This document shows positions 24,826 to 33,912 of a stretch of DNA of 42,094 nucleotides, one piece after another. The stretch comes from Zoogloea sp. (GTDB taxonomy: Bacteria > Pseudomonadota > Gammaproteobacteria > Burkholderiales > Rhodocyclaceae). How positions within the stretch are numbered: the stretch's first letter is position 1; each line of letters begins with the position of its first letter. Position numbers and translations under genes: made by a program. The notes below the pieces were generated by a model. That model was not told where the DNA came from. It did not search any database and was given only the letters and a program-made list of their open reading frames with translations. The stretch is taken from NCBI RefSeq assembly GCF_017302315.1, contig NZ_JAFLDT010000032.1:1-42094 (forward strand), read 5' to 3'.

Positions 24826-24873
24826 CGACTCATAATCGCTTGGTCGCGGGTTCAAGTCCTGCTGGGCCCACCA
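24826..24873 (+). repeat. attR: displaced 3' half of tRNA-Ile2
   Basis: This is the second copy of the 48-bp attachment core and the original 3' end of the host tRNA gene, now separated from its 5' half by the element. It has no acceptor 5' strand or D arm, so it is not a working tRNA. The host tRNA terminator follows 10 bases later. Confidence 0.93.
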
Positions 24874-24883
24874 AAAGCACCAG

Positions 24884-24923
24884 GCACTCAGGCCAGCCTC
24901 ACAAGGGCTGGCCTGAGTGCTTT
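24884..24923 (+). terminator. Original tRNA-Ile2 terminator
   Basis: A perfect 15-bp stem (24884-24898 with 24906-24920), a 7-base loop and TTT form a strong Rho-independent terminator. Before integration it stood directly after the tRNA. It may now serve the convergent DUF4105 gene from the other side, since AAAAGCACC precedes it. Confidence 0.85.
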
Positions 24924-24970
24924 GCAGATCGGCGTGTCGCAGCCCCTCTCCGGAGGCAACCCCGCCATCT

Positions 24971-26878
24971 TCAAAAATAAACCAGCAAGCCCACCGAGAA
25001 TTCACGGACTCCGCCCAAGCCCTGCCACTCGGCACGCAGCGCCAGATCGCGCTTCAGTGTGAATTGCTGGGCCAATGCCCAGCGCGTCTCTTCCGAGCGC
25101 TCGCCCCACCGATAGGCTGTCCGGGTGACGCGCGCGGAGATCTTCCAGCCCGCACCCGGCTCGGCAATCAGACCGGCGCTGACACCCGGGCCGCTACGCC
25201 CCGGCCGACCGGCCACGTGTTCGGCCACCAGACCCGGAAGCGCGAACCACAGGCTGCGCCACGGCCAGCGGGTTTCGGTGCTGAAGCCCGCCCACGCGTC
25301 GGCCCTGAACGCCAGGCATTCGTTGCAGCCCGGCCGGGGGGAAGGCACCCATCCCGCATGGGCCCGCCAGGCAGGGCGCGGCAGCAGGGGATTGAAAGGA
25401 GGGAGCGATTCGATGGAGATCAGGGTCAGCGCATTCAGGCGCGTGCTTCCGGTTTCCGGCCGGTGCCGAACGGATGCACTGAGCAGTTCGATTCCAGCCT
25501 CGGGCGCATAACCCGCATCCGCCTCGAGCAGATCGTGAAAGCTCGCCCGTGCGTTGAACTCGATGAAACCCTGGCCGCCCCGCTGCCCCAGGGCAAGGCC
25601 TGCACGATGGGAGGCATGCCCAAGCTCCGGACGGCCGGCGAAGGGCGCGATCTCGAAGCGGGATGCAGGCTGACCGAGTGCACTGCGGGCAAAGAGCAGC
25701 CTGTGCACACCCTCATCAGTCGGCGCATCGGCCTCACCCTGCCCGGCCATCCCCCCGCGCTGACGCAGATCCAGCGCCAGATCGAGGATCGCGGCCTGCC
25801 TTTCGGAAGGGAGCGCCTGGAAGGCCTGCGCATTCACCTGCCCGACATCATCACGCAAGGCGCGAGCCTGCGCCCTTTCCGGGGCACTGAGCGCTGAATA
25901 GCGCCGCCGGATTGCACTGCCACGCGCAGGACGTGGCGTGACGGCGCCGACCAGCCCGGGCTCGCTGCTGAGCAGGCGCAGCACATCGGCCGGCGCCACC
26001 CACAGGACAAAGCGGCTGGACAAATCCCGCGATGGATCGGCCACTTCCAGCAAGGTCAGCAGCTGCCAGGCGCAATTCTCGGTAAAGAAGAAGTAGTCGA
26101 AGCGAACCCCGCGCAACTCCCACAGATGGGCAACAAGCCGCGCCATCTGATCCGCGTTGAAGTTCAACCGGTACTCCCAGATGTCACGATTCTCGATGTC
26201 GCTGTAATTGCGCACCAGGCGGTCGTAGGACTGCAGCTCGAAATAGCCACCGAAGCCTCCCGACACGCCCTTTATTCCGTACATCAGGCCCTTGCTGCCA
26301 CGATCATCGGCCGCATAGCCGACGGCATAGGCCAGCAGAGGGGTACTGCCGGATTCGCCGCGCCGATCGAGGCGCAGCAAGGTATGGCCGAAAAGCGACG
26401 CGGGATTGTTCAGGTAGGCGGACGTAAAGACCAGCGTGGCCGCTTCCGCCTCCAGCTCCGCCTTCCAGCGCAAGTAGGCGGCACATGGCCGGGCCGGCAA
26501 ACGCCCGGGGTCAAAATCGAGCGCCTGGCGCAGCCACTCGTAGCGCGCCACGAAGGCGCACTGGGCCGGCTGCGGATCGGCCCCCACGTGATCATCGGAA
26601 AAGAAGGCCGCCAGGGTCGCGGCCAGCTCACCAGCCGGATCGGCTTTGCCGCCCGGCGCCAGGAAGAAGCGCGGATCGTCCGCATCGCTCATCACCTCGC
26701 CGCCCGAACCGTTGCGGCGGTAATGCAGGAGGACGCGCCACTCCCGGTGATCGGCTAGACGAGACTCCGCCGCCCGGCGCTGCAGGTCGGCAAGATAGTC
26801 AAGATCGGCCCGCGCTCCCGACATCCAGAGCAGCAGACCGATGGCGAGCAACGCGCCGGCACGCACCGCCGCCGGCAC
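24971..26878 (-). CDS. DUF4105 (Lnb-like) periplasmic/membrane protein
   Basis: This 635-residue protein has an N-terminal signal (about residues 5-24, AGALLAIGLLLWMSGARA). The DUF4105 domain, equivalent to the periplasmic domain of the lipoprotein N-acyltransferase Lnb, spans about 130-340: VFTSAYLNNPASLFGHTLLR, DRGSKGLMYGIKGVSGGFGG, DIWEYRLNFNADQMARLVAH and the FFTENCAWQLLTLLE active-site-like segment with a cysteine. The remaining ~280 residues look like paired outer-membrane-type strands. It is longer than Lnb. The function may be lipoprotein or cell-envelope modification; this is inference. It starts with GTG 26878, 10 bases after its DUF3015 partner. Confidence 0.82.
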   Translation of the reverse strand: MPAAVRAGALLAIGLLLWMSGARADLDYLADLQRRAAESRLADHREWRVLLHYRRNGSGGEVMSDADDPRFFLAPGGKADPAGELAATLAAFFSDDHVGADPQPAQCAFVARYEWLRQALDFDPGRLPARPCAAYLRWKAELEAEAATLVFTSAYLNNPASLFGHTLLRLDRRGESGSTPLLAYAVGYAADDRGSKGLMYGIKGVSGGFGGYFELQSYDRLVRNYSDIENRDIWEYRLNFNADQMARLVAHLWELRGVRFDYFFFTENCAWQLLTLLEVADPSRDLSSRFVLWVAPADVLRLLSSEPGLVGAVTPRPARGSAIRRRYSALSAPERAQARALRDDVGQVNAQAFQALPSERQAAILDLALDLRQRGGMAGQGEADAPTDEGVHRLLFARSALGQPASRFEIAPFAGRPELGHASHRAGLALGQRGGQGFIEFNARASFHDLLEADAGYAPEAGIELLSASVRHRPETGSTRLNALTLISIESLPPFNPLLPRPAWRAHAGWVPSPRPGCNECLAFRADAWAGFSTETRWPWRSLWFALPGLVAEHVAGRPGRSGPGVSAGLIAEPGAGWKISARVTRTAYRWGERSEETRWALAQQFTLKRDLALRAEWQGLGGVREFSVGLLVYF

Positions 26879-26888
26879 CCGGGCAGGC

Positions 26889-27290
26889 TCAGTTCAGCGC
26901 AACACGCTCGGCAAAGCGCGGGTCAGCACGCATTTCGCGATCAAGCGCTGTCAGCATGTCGGCGGCGCGGGTCCGGGCGCTCGGAAAGAGCCGGGTGAAA
27001 TTACCCTGCACGAAGGCAAAGAAGGCCGGGCGCTGGGCCGTCTCGATCTGCATCAGGCTGGCCAGCGAGGAAAGATACTCGCCCTGCCCGACACTGATGT
27101 CCCGCTTCAGGTGGTCCAGGTTGTTCTCGGTGAAACGGGCGATGCGCTGTTCGCGACTCATCAGGGAAGCGCTCTTGGAATCACCGCCACTACTGCTGCT
27201 GTGGCTGCTGGAACTCGGATCAATGACCGTGCATGCGGCGGCACTGAGAGCAAGGACGGAAAGGAGGGCGAGCTTGGACAAGGTCTTCAT
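26889..27290 (-). CDS. DUF3015-type lipoprotein
   Basis: This 133-residue protein has a signal peptide with lipobox LSAAAC (Cys20), then a serine-rich linker (SSSSHSSSSGGDSKSAS) and a helical domain: QGEYLSSLASLMQIETAQRP, AFFAFVQGNFTRLFP, RTRAADMLTALDREM. The G-E-(Y/H)-L-x-x-L-A-x-L and F-x-x-x-V-Q-x-x-F-x-x-(I/L)-F patterns are those of DUF3015. It is directly upstream of the DUF4105 gene, and the two families are regular neighbours, so they probably act together in the envelope. ATG 27290 is preferred over 27323 because the signal begins there. Confidence 0.8.
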   Translation of the reverse strand: MKTLSKLALLSVLALSAAACTVIDPSSSSHSSSSGGDSKSASLMSREQRIARFTENNLDHLKRDISVGQGEYLSSLASLMQIETAQRPAFFAFVQGNFTRLFPSARTRAADMLTALDREMRADPRFAERVALN

Positions 27291-27449
27291 GGTCGTTCGA
27301 GCAGGGAGTTGATGGGCCGGCACAAAGTATCGCCGCCAACGCGAAATGGGTCAATTGACGGGCCGGTATTGGCGCACGCCCTGAAGCGGCAATGCTGGGG
27401 AGATACAATCGCTTGCCCAACCCAGGGCGCACAGCGCAGCAAGAGACCC

Positions 27450-27764
27450 ATGAGAACGAACCTGCAAGTCCCCTTTGCCGAGAAGGACGAGGCCAAGCGC
27501 CTGGGCGCCCGCTGGGATGCCACAAAGCGCGTCTGGTATGTGCAGAACATGACCGATCCGGCCGTCTTCAAGCGCTGGCTGCCGGAACACGAAAGCCCCG
27601 CACCGGCGCGCGCCGGGGTCACGGCCCCCAAGCCTGCCAGCACGGCCTCGACCGTCAGAACAGGGTCGCGCTTCTTTGAGTTCCCCTGCGACTGCCTGCC
27701 CTGGATCGGCTGCGCCGCCTGCCGGCGGGAGGTGGAAGCCCGGGGCTGGCAAGGCCCAGCCTGA
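27450..27764 (+). CDS. DUF5710 domain protein
   Basis: This 104-residue protein starts with a DUF5710 domain (RTNLQVPFAEKDEAKRLGAR, WDATKRVWYVQNMTDPAVFK, RWLP), a short DNA-associated module often found at the ends of DNA primases and helicases. A proline/alanine linker follows, then a cysteine-containing segment FEFPCDCLPWIGCAACRREV that could bind a metal (C-x-C and C-x-x-C, with another Cys between). It stands alone, divergent from the DUF3015 gene. The function is unknown; nucleic-acid binding is a guess. ATG 27450 is chosen since the domain begins there. Confidence 0.72.
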   Translation: MRTNLQVPFAEKDEAKRLGARWDATKRVWYVQNMTDPAVFKRWLPEHESPAPARAGVTAPKPASTASTVRTGSRFFEFPCDCLPWIGCAACRREVEARGWQGPA

Positions 27765-27978
27765 GAATGCCGCCTATGTCTATCGAATCCGGGTAAGCGC
27801 ATCTGTCATTTTCGTCAGACTACTGTGAATTTTTCACTCAAGTCGGGTGAACAAGTGCCGTTTCTGCCGCCATGTCCTGAATAACGCGGCCCCCGCCCCC
27901 GGCTGCCCGGACAACAGCCAGGATGCGTGCGGACATCGCACGCATCTTCATCGGGAAGCCCTTTCAGGAAGAAGAAAA

Positions 27979-29586
27979 ATGACCATCTCGCAACGCCTGT
28001 ATCTCCTGGTCGGAACGGCGCTCATGAGTCTGCTCGTACTGACAGCCATCAACCACGTTCAGATGAACGACGTGTATGAAGAAACGAACTTCGGCAACAT
28101 CAACGTAGTGCCCAGCATCGAAATCCTGAATAAGGTCATCACGGAGTTTGGCCGCCTGAGGGTGCGGGTCTATCGGCATGCGCTGGCCAACCCCGAAGAC
28201 AAGGCCGAGATCGAAAAGACCATCATCGACAGCCAGACCCTGATCGACCGAGAGCTGAAGCGCTACGAAGGTTTCGTCAGCAACGCCGAGGACCAGCGCC
28301 TGCTCGACGAAGAGCGCAAGGCCGCCACACACCTCTACCAGCAGATCAGCGAAGCCCTGGTGATATCCCGGGCCAATCGCTTCGAGGACACCCGGGCGGC
28401 GCTCGCAAAGGTGGCCCCCCAATCCAACAAGTTCATCGAACACGTCGAAGCCCACATGAAATTCAACGAGGAACTGGGCAAGACCAGCGCAGAAAGCGCC
28501 GCCCGGGTCAAGGACAGGGCCACCTGGATTGGTGTCGGCATCCTCGTCACTGCCGCACTGATCATGCTGGGCTTGAGCTTCGCCACCACCCGCGCAATCA
28601 GCCAGCGCCTTACGGAAGCCAACCAGATCGCGGCCCGTATCGCATCCGGCGACCTGGCAACCCAGCCAGCCCGGAGCAGTACCAAGGACGAGATCGGCAC
28701 CCTCCTCGCCTCCCTCGAAACCATGCGTACCGAACTCGCCAGAACCATCGGCGAAATCGTGAACAACTCCAACAACGTGGCGGTGTCCGCGGGCCAGTTG
28801 TCGAGCGCGGCCCAGCAGGTTTCCGTCAGCAGCGAGCAGCAGTCCAGTTCCACCTCAGCCGCCGCCGCCGCAGTTGAGGAACTCACCGTCAGCATTGACC
28901 ACGTCGGCTCCAGTGCCGACGATGCCAGCGCCCGTGCCACCGAGGCCGGCAACCAGGCGGTGTCCAGCGGCAAGGGCGTGGACGCCGCGACGGAACGGAT
29001 CAGCCGGGTTGCCGAGCAGGTGGAGACCACCGCCGGACAGATGCAGGTTCTCTCCGATCAAGTCCAGCAGATCGACAAGATCACCGTGGTCATCCGCGAA
29101 GTGGCCGACCAGACCAATCTGCTGGCCCTCAATGCCGCCATCGAAGCCGCCCGGGCCGGCGAACAGGGCCGCGGCTTTGCCGTGGTGGCCGACGAGGTGC
29201 GCAAGCTTGCCGAGCGCACCACCAGCTCGGTGCAGGAAATCAGCTCCGTGATCAGCGCGATCCAGCATGGCGCAGCCGGCGCGGTGAGCAGCATGCAGTC
29301 CAGCCGGGCGCTGGTGGGCGAAGTCGTTGTTGCGGCCAGCAAGGCCAGCGAATCGATGAGCGACATCCGCCAGTCTGCCGCCACCATGCAGAGCACCATC
29401 GACAGCATCTCCGACGCCCTGCGGGAGCAGCGCGGTGCCTCCACCGATCTCGCCCGCAACGTGGAAGCCATCGCCCAGATGTCGGAGGAAAACTCCGCCG
29501 CCATCAGCTCGGTGGCCAGCACCGCCCACCGCCTGCTCACCGTGGCCGACAGCCTGAAAGGCAGCGTTTCCCGCTTCCGGGTCTGA
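27979..29586 (+). CDS. Methyl-accepting chemotaxis protein
   Basis: This is a transmembrane chemoreceptor of 535 residues. TM1 is residues 8-25 ([18 protein letters not shown]), followed by a four-helix-bundle sensor domain of about 150 residues, TM2 (about 182-204, [20 protein letters not shown]), a HAMP linker ([20 protein letters not shown]) and the signalling domain with hairpin tip [20 protein letters not shown] and [20 protein letters not shown]. There is no C-terminal NWETF-like tail for CheR. ATG 27979 has a purine-rich ribosome site (GGAAGAAG) and puts TM1 at the start; a longer reading from 27847 adds an implausible Cys-rich leader. Ligand unknown. Confidence 0.93.
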   Translation: MTISQRLYLLVGTALMSLLVLTAINHVQMNDVYEETNFGNINVVPSIEILNKVITEFGRLRVRVYRHALANPEDKAEIEKTIIDSQTLIDRELKRYEGFVSNAEDQRLLDEERKAATHLYQQISEALVISRANRFEDTRAALAKVAPQSNKFIEHVEAHMKFNEELGKTSAESAARVKDRATWIGVGILVTAALIMLGLSFATTRAISQRLTEANQIAARIASGDLATQPARSSTKDEIGTLLASLETMRTELARTIGEIVNNSNNVAVSAGQLSSAAQQVSVSSEQQSSSTSAAAAAVEELTVSIDHVGSSADDASARATEAGNQAVSSGKGVDAATERISRVAEQVETTAGQMQVLSDQVQQIDKITVVIREVADQTNLLALNAAIEAARAGEQGRGFAVVADEVRKLAERTTSSVQEISSVISAIQHGAAGAVSSMQSSRALVGEVVVAASKASESMSDIRQSAATMQSTIDSISDALREQRGASTDLARNVEAIAQMSEENSAAISSVASTAHRLLTVADSLKGSVSRFRV

Positions 29587-29602
29587 GTTGGCTGCAGCGA
29601 TC

Positions 29603-29631
29603 TGCGACACTATGTCGCACCATTTTGGTGC
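29603..29631. promoter_or_regulatory. Two overlapping palindromes upstream of copper receptor
   Basis: TGCGACA-CTA-TGTCGCA (29603-29619) and GCACCA-TTT-TGGTGC (29617-29631) are both perfect and share three bases. The first contains GCGAC-N5-GTCGC, which resembles sites of RegA/PrrA/RoxR redox regulators. The second could also be the chemoreceptor gene's terminator stem, but it lacks a long T-tract. Function inferred only. Confidence 0.4.
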
Positions 29632-29637
29632 GCCATC

Positions 29638-29686
29638 TTGCCGCAGATCAAACGCATCTATTTCAGCAAAGTCTAATGTGGCGCTC
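29638..29686 (+). promoter_or_regulatory. FNR/CRP-family type promoter of copper receptor
   Basis: TTGCC-GCAG-ATCAA (29638-29651) matches the FNR/DNR site TTGAT-N4-ATCAA at 8 of 10 defined bases. A -10-like TCTAAT lies at 29672-29677. A start near 29684-29686 puts the site centre at about -40 to -42, the usual position for activation. The gene starts at 29713. Confidence 0.45.
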
Positions 29687-29712
29687 TCGAAAAAACGACG
29701 GAGCCCACTTCA

Positions 29713-31725
29713 ATGCGTCATCCCGCGCCGCGCCGGCAGCGCCTTCTGCCCCTTGCCCTGCCCCTTGCGATCACCTGTGCCTTCCCGGCCCACGCAATAG
29801 ACACCCTGCGCGAGGTCGTGGTCACGGCTCCGGCCATGGAAGCGCCGCTCACCGTCATCACCGACCCGCGCGCCCCGCGCCAGCCGGTTCCCGCCCACGA
29901 TGGCGCCGACTACCTGAAGAACATTCCCGGCTTCTCGGTGATCCGCAAAGGCGGCACCGACGGCGACCCGGTGTTCCGCGGCATGGCCGCCTCGCGCCTG
30001 GGCATCCTGCTGGACGGCGAGATGATCCTGGGCGGCTGCGGCATGCGCATGGACCCACCCACCGCCTACGTCTTTCCCGAAGCCTTTGATCGCATCACCG
30101 TCTTGAAAGGCCCGCAGACGGTCAAGTACGGCCCGGGCAACAGCGCCGGGGTGGTGCTCTTCGAACGCACACCCAAGGTCCGCAAGGGCTTCTCGGCCTA
30201 TGCCGAGGGCAGCCTGCTGGCCGGCAGCTTCGGGCGTAACGATCAGGTCATGGAAGCGGGCGTCGGCAATGAACGCTACTACGGCGAGATCACCGGCACC
30301 CACTCCCACAGCCAGGACTACAAGGACGGCTCCGGGCGGACAGTGCACTCCCGCTACGACCGCTGGAGCGTGAATGGCGCCGTCGGCCTGACCCCGGACG
30401 AGAACACCCGTCTCGAACTCAGCTTTGCCAAGAGCAACGGCCATGCGGCCTATGCCGACCGCAGCATGGATGGCACTGCCTTCGACAGGACCAACGTGGG
30501 TCTGAAGTTCGAGAAATCCCGCATCAGCCCACTGCTTGCCAAGCTCGAAGGGCAGATCTACCGCAACTATGTTGACCACGTGATGGACAACTACAGCCTG
30601 CGTACCGCCTCCGGCATGAAGATGGTCAGCAACCCCGACCGGGAGACCAAAGGCGGGCGCTTCGCCGCGACACTTGACCTGAGCCCCCGCAGCACCCTGG
30701 AAACCGGCATCGACTTCCAGACCAATGACCACACCCTGCGCAAGGCCAGCGGTGCCGCCGTGACGGGCTACGACACCCTGGCGCGCGCCCCCGACATGCG
30801 CTTCCGGACCTGGGGCATATTTGGCGAACTGACCCACGAACTCAACGCCGCCCATCGCCTGATCGGAGGTGCCCGCCTGGACTGGAGCGAGGCCGAAGAC
30901 CAGCGCAGCGGCAAGAGCACCTCGGGACGCAGCGACAAGGACACCCTCAAGGCCGGCTTCCTGCGCTGGGAGAACGCCTTCACCCCCACCACGACCCTCT
31001 ACGCCGGCCTCGGCCACAGCGAACGGGCCGCCGACTACTGGGAGCGCACCAAGGCACCCGCCGCCACGTCAACCATGATGACCGGCAGCGCCAGCACCTT
31101 CTTCCTGAAGCCTGAAAAGACCACCCAGCTCGACACCGGCGCGATCTACGCTGCCGGCCCCCTGCGCGCCTCGGCCTCCCTGTTCTACGCCAAGCACAAG
31201 GACTTCATCCAGATCCGCCAGATCAACGCCTTTGCCACCGACGCGCTCAATATCGACGCCACCACCTACGGACTCGAAGGCGACCTCAGCTATGCCCTGG
31301 GGAATTTCTGGAAAACCTGGGGTACCCTGGCCTGGGTGCATGGCGAGAACGACAGCAGTGGCAAGCCCCTGTCCCAGATCCCACCCCTGGAAGCTCGCCT
31401 CGGCGCCGGCTATGACGACAAGACCTGGAGCGCCGGCGCCCTGCTACGCATGGTGCAGGGCCAGAAGCGCTACGACACGGGCTACGGCAACATCGTCGGG
31501 CAGGACATCGGAGCCTCCGCCGGCTTTGCCATCGTCTCCCTGAACGCAGGTTACCGGCCCGCCAAGGGCTTCCTGGTCACTGCCGGGGTGGACAACCTGT
31601 TCGACCGGACCTACGCCGAGTTCATCAGCCGCAGCGGAGCCATGGTCGGGGGATTCACCCAGACCACCCGTGTGAACGAGCCCGGCCGGACCCTGTGGCT
31701 GAAAGCCAACATTGCACTGAACTGA
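29713..31725 (+). CDS. oprC: TonB-dependent copper receptor (OprC/NosA type)
   Basis: This is a 670-residue outer-membrane receptor that takes up copper with energy from TonB. The signal peptide is about residues 1-28 (PLALPLAITCAFPAHA), followed by a TonB-box-like LREVVVTAP, the plug domain (ADYLKNIPGFSVIRKGGTDG, GMAASRLGILLDGEMI) and the signature of the copper subfamily: CGMRMDPPTAYVFPEAFDRI followed by TVLKGPQTVKYGPGNSAGVV. The 22-strand barrel ends RTLWLKANIALN with a weak terminal aromatic. The family includes NosA, which supports N2O reductase in denitrifiers. Upstream sites suggest oxygen-responsive control. The gene stands alone. Confidence 0.92.
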   Translation: MRHPAPRRQRLLPLALPLAITCAFPAHAIDTLREVVVTAPAMEAPLTVITDPRAPRQPVPAHDGADYLKNIPGFSVIRKGGTDGDPVFRGMAASRLGILLDGEMILGGCGMRMDPPTAYVFPEAFDRITVLKGPQTVKYGPGNSAGVVLFERTPKVRKGFSAYAEGSLLAGSFGRNDQVMEAGVGNERYYGEITGTHSHSQDYKDGSGRTVHSRYDRWSVNGAVGLTPDENTRLELSFAKSNGHAAYADRSMDGTAFDRTNVGLKFEKSRISPLLAKLEGQIYRNYVDHVMDNYSLRTASGMKMVSNPDRETKGGRFAATLDLSPRSTLETGIDFQTNDHTLRKASGAAVTGYDTLARAPDMRFRTWGIFGELTHELNAAHRLIGGARLDWSEAEDQRSGKSTSGRSDKDTLKAGFLRWENAFTPTTTLYAGLGHSERAADYWERTKAPAATSTMMTGSASTFFLKPEKTTQLDTGAIYAAGPLRASASLFYAKHKDFIQIRQINAFATDALNIDATTYGLEGDLSYALGNFWKTWGTLAWVHGENDSSGKPLSQIPPLEARLGAGYDDKTWSAGALLRMVQGQKRYDTGYGNIVGQDIGASAGFAIVSLNAGYRPAKGFLVTAGVDNLFDRTYAEFISRSGAMVGGFTQTTRVNEPGRTLWLKANIALN

Positions 31726-31726
31726 A

Positions 31727-31772
31727 AGGGTGTAGAGAAATCGTGACGAGCGGTTCGATTTCGTAACACCCT
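31727..31772. terminator. Bidirectional hairpin between convergent genes
   Basis: Two nested 7-bp perfect stems form one long hairpin: AGGGTGT/ACACCCT outside and GAAATCG/CGATTTC inside, separated by a 3x3 internal loop. It starts one base after the copper-receptor stop and faces the convergent regulator gene. It has no T-tract, so termination is assumed from position. Confidence 0.5.
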
Positions 31773-31803
31773 CCGAGGCCGCCTCGCGCCGGAAGCACGA
31801 CGC

Positions 31804-33753
31804 TCAAGCCAGCCCGAGCAAACGCAGCTTGCGATACAGCGTCGCCCGCGCCACACCCAGACTACGGGCAGTGGCCGAGACATTGCCACCGTTGCGGGCC
31901 ATCGCGGCCCGCACGGCCTCAAGTTCGATATCCCGCAGACAGACATCGCCGCCCCTTGCCGTGGCCGAACGGCAGGCTGGCCCGGCCACCTCCATGAGCA
32001 ATTCTTCGGGCAGATGCTGCAGACCGATCTCGACCTCGCCCTCGGCCAGGGTCAGCGCCAGGCGCAGCACATGGCCAAGCTGACGGATGTTCCCCGGCCA
32101 GCGATAAGACATCAGAACCCGGAGCGCCTCCGCTGACAGTACCGCCCCCCCCTGCCCACCGCGCTCCTGCGCCAGCAGTGCTTCAATCAGGGCCGCCCGA
32201 TCCCCGCGCTCCCGCAGGGCCGGCAGGCACACACCCACACCCTTGATCCGGTAGTACAAGTCTTCACGAAAACGCCCCTCCGCCACCAGGGTATCCAGAC
32301 GTCGATGGGTCGCGGCCACGATGCGGGCATCGAAGGGAATCAACCTGGCACCCGCCAGACGCGTGAAACAACGCTCCTGCAGGACGCGCAGCAAGCGCCC
32401 CTGCAGATCCAGCGGCATGTCCCCGATCTCGTCAAGAAACAGCGTCCCCCCGCGCGCCATCTCGAACTTGCCCTGGGCACCACCACGCCGGGCACCGGTA
32501 AAGGCGCCGTCTTCATAGCCGAAGAACTCCGACTCGATCAATCCGGCCGGCAGGGATGAACAGTTGATGGCCACAAACGGGCCTCCCGCGCGGCTGCTGT
32601 CCGCATGCAGGCGGCGGGCCAGCACTTCCTTGCCGGTGCCGGTTTCACCGTTGATGAGCACCGGAATGTCCCGCTCGAAGGCTCGTCGGGCCACATGCAG
32701 CACATGCCCGGCAACCGGATCCAGCACCCCGTCGCCCGGATCGGCCGTCACGCTGCCACCGGCAGGCACCGCCGGACTCGCGAGGGCGTGGATCCGCTGC
32801 ACGCCCTCCCTCAGCCTGGCCAGCACCGAACCTGCCCGTGCCGCCTGGAAGCGCGCCTCAAAGCGCAGGCCACCGTCGCTGTGCACAACCGCGCTCTCCA
32901 GCCGGCCCGCCAAGGCCCGCCGGAACATGTCAGGGGGGCAATCGAAAAGCTGCTCGAAGCCGCCTCCTTTTTCGTCGCCACACCCCAACCCAAGGAGTTG
33001 ACGGGCCGTCTGGTTCGCGCCCAGCAGCCCCCCTTCCTCATCAAACACCACCAATCCTTCGAAGGGGGTTCCGAGCAAATCACGCCGGTAATGAAAACCG
33101 AGGGTCAAGGCGCCGCTCATTTCCGCCAGCAGGCCTTGCTCAATCGCGCGGGCCGCCGTGCCAAGCACTTCGAGCAACGCCAGCGGTTCGCCATCGTTCA
33201 TCCGTGTCGCGTCCAGCACCCCGGCCAGACGTCCGGACGGATCGAAGAGGGGCACTGCGGCACAGGAAAAGGGCTGAACCTCGTCCAGAAAATGCTCCGC
33301 CGCCCGAACCACCACCGGCCGCGCCTCAGCCAGGGCGCTGCCGGGGCCATTGGTTCCCACCGCCGCTTCACTGAGGTTGCGCCCCACCTGAAAAATGCTG
33401 TTCAGCACGCGAAACTCGGCGCTGCTTCCGCACACCGCGCTCACCACGATGCCCTGCGTGTCAATGCACGCGAGCGCCCAGCCCCCCTGCCCGAGCGACT
33501 GGTGGAGCCGCTCCATTTCCGGCAGGGCACAGGTGATCAGGGAGCGACTCCGCTCCTCGACCAGGGACTTCTCGTGCCGCGCGATGGGATTGAAGACCCG
33601 CCGGTCCGCCGTGGCCAGCCCCAACTCCCGGGATCGCTCCCAGGAACGGATCACACCTTCCGGCACCAGCCCGACGGGCCGCTTCCCCTCCTCGAAGAAG
33701 TGCCTCCGCGCCAATTGAACCCGCTTTCCGAATGCCATTACAGATTCACCCAT
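31804..33753 (-). CDS. Sigma-54-dependent activator, AcoR-like
   Basis: This is a 649-residue enhancer-binding protein. An N-terminal GAF-type sensor spans about 60-230 ([49 protein letters not shown]), followed by a PAS-like segment. The AAA+ domain spans about 345-560, with Walker [18 protein letters not shown], the sigma-54-contact loop [36 protein letters not shown] and the arginine-finger region. A Fis-type HTH closes the protein ([20 protein letters not shown]). AcoR-type proteins sense acetoin, alcohols or aldehydes. It is divergent from the PQQ alcohol dehydrogenase, whose promoter has a sigma-54 site, so it very likely controls that gene. Ribosome site GGAGGAGG supports ATG 33753. 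Confidence 0.92.
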   Translation of the reverse strand: MGESVMAFGKRVQLARRHFFEEGKRPVGLVPEGVIRSWERSRELGLATADRRVFNPIARHEKSLVEERSRSLITCALPEMERLHQSLGQGGWALACIDTQGIVVSAVCGSSAEFRVLNSIFQVGRNLSEAAVGTNGPGSALAEARPVVVRAAEHFLDEVQPFSCAAVPLFDPSGRLAGVLDATRMNDGEPLALLEVLGTAARAIEQGLLAEMSGALTLGFHYRRDLLGTPFEGLVVFDEEGGLLGANQTARQLLGLGCGDEKGGGFEQLFDCPPDMFRRALAGRLESAVVHSDGGLRFEARFQAARAGSVLARLREGVQRIHALASPAVPAGGSVTADPGDGVLDPVAGHVLHVARRAFERDIPVLINGETGTGKEVLARRLHADSSRAGGPFVAINCSSLPAGLIESEFFGYEDGAFTGARRGGAQGKFEMARGGTLFLDEIGDMPLDLQGRLLRVLQERCFTRLAGARLIPFDARIVAATHRRLDTLVAEGRFREDLYYRIKGVGVCLPALRERGDRAALIEALLAQERGGQGGAVLSAEALRVLMSYRWPGNIRQLGHVLRLALTLAEGEVEIGLQHLPEELLMEVAGPACRSATARGGDVCLRDIELEAVRAAMARNGGNVSATARSLGVARATLYRKLRLLGLA

Positions 33754-33779
33754 CTTGCAGCCTCCTCCATTCGGCCAAT

Positions 33780-33812
33780 AACAAGCCAGTTTTCTTCAAG
33801 GGCTGGCTCGTT
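33780..33812. promoter_or_regulatory. Inverted repeat, candidate activator site
   Basis: AACAAGCCAG (33780-33789) and CTGGCTCGTT (33803-33812) are inverted repeats matching at 9 of 10 positions with a 13-base spacer. The site is about 100-130 bases upstream of the sigma-54 promoter, the normal distance for an enhancer-binding protein, and just upstream of the activator's own start. Binding is inferred. Confidence 0.4.
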
Positions 33813-33912
33813 TCAATACAGCCTCGTCCCGGCCAATCGCCAAAGATTCTGAAACAAGAAAACAAACCCATGATTTTTATGTGTTTTTTATAAGCGCCGA
33901 ATACCTGCTGGC

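Larger units (their letters stand above)
12641..24873. mobile_element. 12.2-kb integrative element in tRNA-Ile2
   Basis: The element is bounded by a perfect 48-bp direct repeat, the 3' part of tRNA-Ile2 (12641-12688 and 24826-24873). A tyrosine integrase lies beside the right end. Nearly all cargo is on the minus strand: integrase, DUF4258/XRE pair, HTH regulators, replication initiator, DnaB, DUF5681 protein, small DNA-binding genes and a stub of a phage head module. A lipoprotein gene on the plus strand and a umuC relic sit at the left end. Terminase, portal, major capsid, tail and lysis genes are not visible. Size and content fit a phage satellite or a deletion-decayed prophage. Four disrupted genes favour decay. 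Confidence 0.88.

Noticed and set aside
24826-24873. A second tRNA gene at the element's right end
   Set aside because: Only the 3' 48 bases are present; acceptor 5' strand, D arm and half of the anticodon stem are missing. It is the attR repeat.
29710-31017. A 435-codon open frame antisense to the copper receptor
   Set aside because: It is a shadow of the receptor gene, with no domain pattern of its own.
32605-33852. A 415-codon open frame antisense to the sigma-54 activator
   Set aside because: It is a shadow frame; it covers the activator's GAF and AAA+ regions and shows no recognisable protein.
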